DNA of 64,000 nucleotides from Pisaster brevispinus (lineage: Eukaryota; Echinodermata; Asteroidea; Forcipulatida; Asteriidae). Below are positions 47,401 to 56,400 of the stretch, piece by piece (positions within the stretch are counted from its first letter, which is position 1; each line of letters opens with the position of its first letter). The stretch spans positions 8,475,218 to 8,539,217 of the forward strand of contig JAMKCF010000011.1 of assembly GCA_023634235.1 (NCBI GenBank). Direction: 5' to 3'. The notes beneath the pieces were generated by a model. That model saw only the letters and a program-made list of their open reading frames with translations. It was not told the origin of the DNA and ran no database searches. Made by a program: the position numbers and the translations under genes.

Positions 47401-50400
47401 GACAAACCATTACGTCAGCCCAATCGTGTTCAAAAAATCGTTATGTCTAACCGTTATATTAGAAAAACGATTTCGTTTGTCCCATTGCGTTCGACAAATC
47501 ATTATGTCTGACCTATGTCCGCCCCATCGTGTTTGACAAACCATTACGTCAGTCCTATCGTGTTCGACAAGCTATTATGTCAAACCTTAAATGTCAAGAA
47601 AAAAATGCATATCTGTGCCATTGCGTTCGACAAATCACTGTGTCTGACCCATTGTGTCAGACAAACCATTTTCCCCAACCCTTTAGGCCCATGTCCGTTA
47701 AACCGTAAAACTTTGTCTGACATTCAGTCCATGTCGGACACAATTGACTGAACAGACGTGTGTGGGGTCCCTAAATGTAGCCCAAGCCCTAAATGTACCC
47801 TCTAACTTGTACCTTAGTGGTCTAAATAAACCACGTAGTACTTTAATGGCATAATTTGTTTCACAAGTGTACACGTGATATTAGGCCTACGGAACGATCC
47901 ATTTTCTGAAAAAGCTACAGAAATGTAAAAATATACTCCAAAACCCAAGGAACATACAAATGAACTCCTACCCTTTGATATATCAGGACAGAGCAATTTC
48001 AAATACAGTTTTTCAATCATCGCAAGATTACCTTGGGGTTTTGGAGCGAGACGTGCGGGGAGGAGGGGGGTCTCTCGGTGCGTTAGTTATGCAAGGTTTT
48101 CTACTCTTGATTAATTCGGTTACATCTCAGCTCGGGTTTTTTAATAATGCTTTTGTCGGTGACCGTCAGAATTGATTAGTGAATATCATTTTATCTTGTT
48201 CAGTTCAGTTTACAGTGTGGATATTCGTTACTGATTTAATTCACTTTATGAACACATTCATTAGGGTCTTAATGCATCTGCGACGAATACATCGCAGAGA
48301 GCACACGATACTCAAACTGCAAATAAGAAATTAATTAATTCATTGGAAACCCTGCAGACCGAATTTTAGATTTCACAAAATCGAGTTTAATATAAGCCTT
48401 GTTGAAGTAAATTCCCCCGGACAAGGTGATTTACATTGAAAATGTCATTATGCAAGAGGCCTATACGACGGGTTGGCCGCGTTCGAATTGGCGGTTTTGT
48501 CTGCAGACACTGCTTGATCGCTTCAAAAGGTCCATTACTGAAGTCGTTTCATTCTCTGTATCAATTATCAGCACAGATTTACCAAGCCGATTCTTATACA
48601 GCAAGCTCACTCTCCTTAAATTGGTATTAGCGGTACATGCAAGAACACGTTGGTCAAGCAGCTGCTGTTAAAACTAAGAGAGGCGTAGCAGGTCAGTTTG
48701 ATGGAGCCGATTCTTCCTGAATATTTAAGAGATAGTAGATTACTGTTTTATTGAAAAGTAAAATCATCAAAGTTGGTCAGGTCACATTCTAATTAACCCA
48801 ATGGAAAACTATGAACGTTTTGTCTGGATATTTGCATACATCCCCATCAGATCTTTTTCACTCAAGGCAGCCGAAATAATGAACGGTTATTACTAAGTTA
48901 TTCACATGCTTTTTCAGCAACTTCGAAATTTTTGAGACGAAAATATTATCCCAAGGTTAGGTTTGGTATGAACTTTACAATCAGAGAGGACATAGTCCTC
49001 GAACAATTTAGTTGTTCTCGATAATCATACCGTTCCGTTAAGATGTGCCTCAAACACAACCACCATGTAAAATGTTTTTTTTTTGAGGGAACTGAAAGTG
49101 TAAGTCTAAATGTTTGCCTCTTAAAGAACACAGTTTGATCTTACTCATACACCTACATTGTCAGCCACTATAAGTTCCAAAGTCTTGAAGGAAGTCGGGT
49201 CAGAGTTCGCAAAGCCGTACTTGAGGTTGTAGCTGCTTACGACCCAATGAACTTGTACAGGTGGAGTCCAGGACAAGACCACTGAATACGTCATCGATTG
49301 ATTCTCACCGTTATCTACTTTCATTGCACAGTCGAGGTGAAAGTCTACCGGAACGCCTGTAATTCCGAAACCTGATGAAAATAACAGTACAAAGAGTTCA
49401 AAGCACACAGCAAATAACACCAAAAATAAAATACAGAAAAATTCTTCCAAAAACAAATCCCTTGAACAAACTTGAACTGCAAAAAATATAATAATATACA
49501 AACAAATAACAAAACTCGTAAATTAGCTAAAACAATAATAGATGTTTTATAAAAAATAAAAAAACTAAATAATTTTTGTTGATGATTCCTCCCCCCCCCC
49601 ATCGTTCATGTTCGGATCAGAAAGATTAGAGAGCATTAAATACTCACTTTGTGTTCTGCAGAATTCCTCGTCGCCAGTTTCTAGATAACAATCTGAAGAA
49701 AAAGAAAGAAAGAAGAAAACAAAAAATGGATAAGAAAGATGGGGACAACATTCATAACTAATGGACAATAGATCGATACCAATAGATCAAGCCAAGCGTT
49801 TAACAATAGATTAAGTGATAAATGAATGACAGGAGCATCACATGCGACGGCATTGCCCACAATTATTATCAACAAGAGAACATAAACAACGGTTACCACC
49901 TGCATAACAGTATGACCAGAAGAAGTTAGCGATGTAAAAAACAAATGTATCATAGACAGCAACACCGCTGAAAGCACAATGAAAAAGAACTTACCAGGCG
50001 TCGTGAATTCGTTCGACACCTCTCTCGTGAGTCGTTCATTAGTGGTCCTGCTTATGGCTGAAATCTAATGAGAATAATAAACATTGAACCAATGTAATTA
50101 TGTATTCCATTGAACAAAACACGCCCTTTCCAAGATGGTATTGTAGGGATCCCAAGTGCGCCCTCAGTGTTGAACTTCTAAAAAGTTTACTTTTGGGGAT
50201 GTCACATGACATTCGCTCTCTTTTTCCATAGCTTCGTCTTGAAAGAGCAACTTATTTATTTGAGTGGTAATTCTCTCTATTTTTATAGGGAGCATGGCTC
50301 TGGCCATGCTCCTAATACTATGTATCTGGGAGGGCTAATGTCATAGAACTCTCTGTGAGTATTATTTTGTCTTGGAATACCTTTTGATTTGAGAAATATT

Positions 50401-53400
50401 GTGATTTATAGGGCTGTTTCAATCGGTATACTATTCGTAAACTTGTGTGTAGCCAGCCTCGTGTTACGCTGACCTTTTGCCCTTTAGCTGTACATAAGTG
50501 ACTGTGTGCATTTGTATTAGTGCTGTATTTAATGTGCGGTGTTGCACTGGATTTGAATTAAATCAGTACAGGAGACTGTTTTGTATTTTACACGTCATCT
50601 ATAGAATTTGTTGTTGCTTTTATTGTATAGTCTTTTGGTGAATCCTCGTCCTTTTTAAATAGAGGACCGGCCTCCTTCCCGTGTCTCTACAAATGGCGTC
50701 GTAGACAGGATTGAGTATTCGCCATTTGATAACATTTTCCACCATTTTCTCTATTTGGATGACGCGTTTATTTCCCGTGGATTATAAACCCGGACTTTAG
50801 ATTTTTTCGCCGAGTGGATCGGAATGGAGAACTGATTTATTTTATCGATTTCGCGTTTTTGTCGCGATCTATGGATGTGATGGTCACCATCTGACTTTTG
50901 CCCCCTGCATCGACGTGAGGTCTTCATCTACGGATGTTTATGCATTTTGGTTTACATTTTATGCTGTGCAACTTTCATTGTAAAAATTCTATTTGTAGAA
51001 TTGTTTGTAATTTGACAATTTATATCCAAGCTTTTTAGATCTGTTGTATTTGTAGTTTAAAGGCAGTTGTGTCTTTTGTGAGTCTTTTAAAGATTCAATA
51101 TTTTGAGGAACAGATAATTTTAGAGCCAGTTGTAGGCCTGTGCTTTGGATAAAGGGTTTTTTAGCCAAATAGTTTTCTTGATGCACACATATTATTGTAA
51201 CTGAGTTTTCAGCTAATTGCATCTTTCTTTTTGCACCTGTGTGAGTGGTGTATTTTATAACTTCTTGTGACTTTGTGTATTTCAATTATCTTGGCATTAT
51301 GTAAATTTAAAGTCTTTTTAAGACTGTATGTCAGGTGGAAAGTTTTGAGTAGCAATTGTACGTTTGGTCTACACTGTGGTTAGACTATTTTGGACTTGTA
51401 TTTATAATGTCTGTTTATGTGCAGACTGGTTTTGTAGGTCATTGATTTAGGCCTCAGTTGAATTTTGTCAAGTTGTATTTTTAGTGTACATTGCTAGTAT
51501 TATTCCAACCATGTCTTTGCCAGATTCAATTTTGAAGTCAAATAGTGCGATAGCTAGAAATTTAGCCAGTGCCATTAAGGATGCAGTATTGGATGAAGAT
51601 GAAGATGATTATTATGTCAGCCATATATTATGTAAACGCGCAGAGGATAGCATTCAAGCCATACTAAATTATAATACATCTGCCATTATAAAGCTTTTCA
51701 AAAAGCCTGTTGTAGACAGTGATAAATTGCAGTCACCTGACCCTATTACATTTTCCCATTCAGTTGAGGTGGTTGATACTATTTTTGTAGAGGCTGAGTC
51801 ACTAGTTTGTGAGCCAGTTGTTTTTGGAGCTGCTATTGTTTGTAGTTTAGAGGTGGCAGGAGGAGTTTTTGTTTCTCCTACAGTGAATGTTTTAAATGAT
51901 AGCCACCATGCAGTTTCCCAGAGCCTCAGTGTTTATAGTAGCCACTCATTTTGTTTGCCAGATGGCAAAGCTAAGGAAAAAGTAGGGAAGTCTCCCTTGT
52001 ATTTGGGGATTGTAATTTATTTTCATGTACCTGTGTTGGCAGTAACGGTGACCATCGGTAGGCCCACAGTATATTTTATCTGGGGCCAGTGGCCAAATGC
52101 TATTACTTAAGTTTTTCTAGAATTATATTGGAAGAAAACATGCACACTTTGTTGTCTTTGCTTATGTGTAAATAACAGAGGACCATCTGTACACTTTAGG
52201 TGAGAGAACATGCGTTTAGCTTCCTCTGCGAGTTGTTTAGGCCTATTTTGTAATTTGTGTTAACAGGTGAAGCTTTTTCACCATGCATTTATATGTGCCC
52301 ATGGGGGTAATGGTGTTATTTGAATCTTGTATTTTGAAATTGGGATCTTCATGTGGAAGAACAGATAATTGAGTTTCTGGTACAGGTTCATATTCTATTG
52401 TGATCTTAGAGTGTTCTTGGATAAATTTAAGTGCTATTTTTGTTATGTATCAATCACTATATTTATGGGTTTGGAGTCATTATGTGTACACTTCAATTTG
52501 AATTTCAGTTTTCCCTACGTACTTATAGTGACGGGTTGTGTTCAGCATGTATTGTCTGACAAATTATCAAGATGTGTGTATTTTCATTGACTTCCAATTC
52601 CTATTTTTGTGACCCTTCATACTTTAAGTGATGGGCGTTGCTCCTCTAGTTTGATAGGCAGATTTTCAGTCAGCATTTTACTCCTGTAAAAGGATGATTT
52701 TGAAGTTGGTAGTGTATCCAGCTCTGTGTTCTCAGTGTGTTTGAGACAGTTTTGCTTGACATTTTTGGGCCTTATACAGTTTAAAGAGGAATGTAATGTG
52801 ATTGTTTGATATTTCAAGTGCTATATAATGTGAGCCATAATAGTTTGTTCTCCAGTTCCTCTAATTTATGACCTGAATTAGAACTTTGTATAAAGATCAC
52901 TGTGCTTGTATTGTTTTTGAACTAAAATAGTTCAATTGTATTCACATGTTTGTGATTTGCTTTTCATAATGGTATAGTGGATTTTGCCATGTCGGTATTT
53001 TAGGGACAAAATGTTCACATGATAATGTATTTTACTGACTTTTGGATGATTATGGTTTTTGATATTAAGGCAGATACTTTAAAGATTGGCTCAAGGAGTA
53101 ATTTTTGGCATACTATGTACTTATTTTTCACAATTTTAGTGCCTCTCCAGATGTTTCCCTAAGAATTTGTTGTGACGAAAATTTAAGTTCCTACTTTAAG
53201 TTTTTGCTAAGTGGAATAATATTTGTGTCAGCAATTTTGTAGTTTTGTACTACTGTTTTGTACTCACCGTTTTATGGGATATTTTTGTATTACCTTTTGG
53301 AGTGAGATATGTAAGTCTGACCATCTTCCACCATGCACGCTGTCTTTGATGGGACCATTTTCAGGAAGGGATTGTTTTTGTGCTAAATTCCCTACTCACT

Positions 53401-56400
53401 TGTTGTTGCCCTAAGTACTGTTTTGCCTGCCTTTTAAAATCCAATTGTTCATGTTAGAGTATAGATTGCCTGAAGTAGATTAATGTATAAAAAAAACCTT
53501 TATGATTTGTCCATGCGGTTTTAAGACTACTTGTTGTATACCAAGTGTTGTGTAGAACTTTGAATCACCATTTATTTATGTCATAGTGTGTGGAGATAAG
53601 AAAGTTCCTACCGTGTATTATGTCTGTTCAACCCTCTGATTGACCTCAATGTATTACATGGTATCAATTTGTTATTTGAGATTGGGTTTAAGATTGTTTG
53701 GCTTGTGTGGTATACACATAGAAAACCTGGTCTTACTAAGACTCTTTAGTAAACAATCAGTGGATATTATTTTGCTTTGTGTTTTCTGATGTGTAAAGGA
53801 TTCAGAATCCATCTTTACAGGATGGATCTTGTGTATCAATTTGTAAGATGATTATGGGTTATCTTGGTAAATTGTATTTTCCTGAATAATTTCAGGTCGC
53901 ACTTGTGTTTGTTTTGTTTAGACCACTCGGGTCGCGTGGTTATAAAGTAGGGAACCTGTAGGGATCCCAAGTGCGCCCTCAGTGTTGAACTTCTAAAAAG
54001 TTTACTTTTGGGGATGTCACATGACATTCGCTCTCTTTTTCCATAGCTTCGTCTTGAAAGAGCAACTTATTTATTTGAGTGGTAATTCTCTCTATTTTTA
54101 TAGGGAGCATGGCTCTGGCCATGCTCCTAATACTATGTATCTGGGAGGGCTAATGTCATAGAACTCTCTGTGAGTATTATTTTGTCTTGGAATACCTTTT
54201 GATTTGAGAAATATTGTGATTTATAGGGCTGTTTCAATCGGTATACTATTCGTAAACTTGTGTGTAGCCAGCCTCGTGTTACGCTGACCTTTTGCCCTTT
54301 AGCTGTACATAAGTGACTGTGTGCATTTGTATTAGTGCTGTATTTAATGTGCGGTGTTGCACTGGATTTGAATTAAATCAGTACAGGAGACTGTTTTGTA
54401 TTTTACACGTCATCTATAGAATTTGTTGTTGCTTTTATTGTATAGTCTTTTGGTGAATCCTCGTCCTTTTTAAATAGAGGACCGGCCTCCTTCCCGTGTC
54501 TCTACAGTATTACTGCAGCATTTCTCTAATTCTGAAACCTCTTTTGTGGTTCAGCACACTGTTGAGCGTTTGTATTAAACATAACCCGACATTGTAAATA
54601 TGTTGAAAGCAGCAAAAGGTGCTAAACAAATTGAGTTTTACAAAAAGGGACACCAACCATTATAATGTCAATAATGGCATTTTTGCTGGTAAGGAGGCCA
54701 ATCAAGAACACGATGAAAACAATGAACGAAGACACAGGGTTGGAGACTACGGGTGAACTAGCTTGGCTGCATGAGTGATCGTGATGTGTGCGTGTGTATC
54801 ATCGCGCTCGTCTCAAGTAGCCAATTGGGTCCACGGAGTGAGTGAGTGAGAGCTCGGTAATTTCTATTACCTAAACTTCTTTTACCAAGAACTTTGGCCG
54901 AGGTCTATAAACCGTTGTCCAAATCCTCGTTCCACACGCAGTGGTTCAGATATATCGAGTGTTGCTGACCAAAGAATATGATTTGCAAGACTAACACCTA
55001 GGTTAAGCTCAGGCATGGTAGATTTACAGCTAGTAGTCTGAGGGAGATAGTAAAGCCTCTTCTCAGACGATATTGTTATCTACAGTTCCCACTTACTCCA
55101 AACCAATACTTGTATCCGTAGTGAAGACTTTTGAAGTCATAAAATGATCTCGACTGTGGAATAAAAAGACACAGAAAAAGAGTTTGAATGATTAACAAAT
55201 TATTGACATTATTGTTTTCCTTCGGAAGATGCCGTCACTAATTGTCTTAGAATAAAAATTTGGTTGGGTGGAAAATTATGGGGCAAAGAAACCACACATT
55301 TTAAGGTTTAAGGGTGATATTTTTTCCCTTATCCAAAACCGAGGGAAAATTTTTCGGAAATGTTTTTTCAAAAGAAATGGCGGGGTTGTTAAGCGCAGGA
55401 GTTGAGGTTCAAACGAAAGGTCAAAATCCCCGTCCAGCTAAAGTATTGAGTTCACATAGATGTTGGCACCAAAACAAAACGAACCAAAACAAAACAAAAA
55501 GTAAAAAATATAAAACAACAAAGTGAGTAAATATTAGCAACAACAACATTAACTTGTCAAGGGCACAGTTTCGAATCTAATAATAATCTTCTTTTCGGGA
55601 TAATACTAAAAAGCCAATGCCTTAGGGCCTACTACATTGAACATTGTATCTTTTCCGTTTTCGAATTAAACTGCTTGGACGGTATTGGTCTATACTCATG
55701 TTTGCGCTATAGTCTAGCTGACTCTACCGAAATGCTCTATGCTACGTTAATTTGACCGGACTTTGCTAACTGCTCGCAAATCTGCATGGTCCGAAACGTT
55801 TCACATGCTCACTTAAAACCCTCCGAAGGCTTACAGGTACTGTAGCCAGTAGACCGGGAAAACACATTTTAGTTAATTACTCTTTCAGTTTTTAGCAAAA
55901 ACAGGTGAAACTCTTTTAAATCCTCAGACACGCCCGATCGACATGGTCTATAACCCTTTAGGCAGTATGACTCATGGACACGGAATATCCAGTTATAAAT
56001 CACTTTCTACATGGATTTGTGCAAAAAAATACGGCAATTTCACAGTGTACAAAATAAAAATAAAATAAAAAATACAATAAAATAATAATAATAATATGTT
56101 TAAATATTTTTTGGCAAATTATGTCTACAACGTCTTAAAATGTTATTAGCTTTGAAAAAAGTATGAAATTAATATTACACAAGAGGTTATAGACGTTTTC
56201 CCAACGGTCTACACGCTGCAGTAACTGCAGTCGTGTATTGTTTAATAGGTGTGAGGCATAGCAGGGTTAAAAGCTGTTCGAACTACAGAAGCGTGCTGCC
56301 ATATTAAATCTATATCGGCAAAGGGTATAATACTCCTTCCGGTGATTTATTTAATAATACACTAGGCTGGATGCTTTTACAAAAAAGCGGTTTATGTACC

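Larger units (their letters stand above)
50142..54506 (+). mobile_element. LTR retrotransposon, non-autonomous (LARD-like), intact, identical LTRs
   Basis: Two 550-bp direct repeats (50142-50691 and 53957-54506) begin TGTAG and end CTACA and look identical base for base. They are flanked by the 4-bp target duplication GTAT (50138-50141 and 54507-54510). A candidate primer-binding site starting TGGCGTCGTAGACAGGAT lies 2 nt inside the left LTR, and a purine stretch AAAGTAGGGAA ends 2 nt before the right LTR; both set plus orientation. The 3265-bp interior is T-rich and has no recognisable gag, protease, reverse transcriptase or integrase, only one 208-aa open frame of unknown nature. It sits inside intron 4 of RTK-B, antisense to that gene. 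Known LARDs are similar in plan; assignment to Gypsy or another group is not possible here. Confidence 0.9.

Noticed and set aside
50692..53956. Degenerate gag-pol in the LTR element
   Set aside because: I found no DTG/DSG protease, YxDD reverse transcriptase or zinc-knuckle motifs in frames I could read; the claim would need a profile search.
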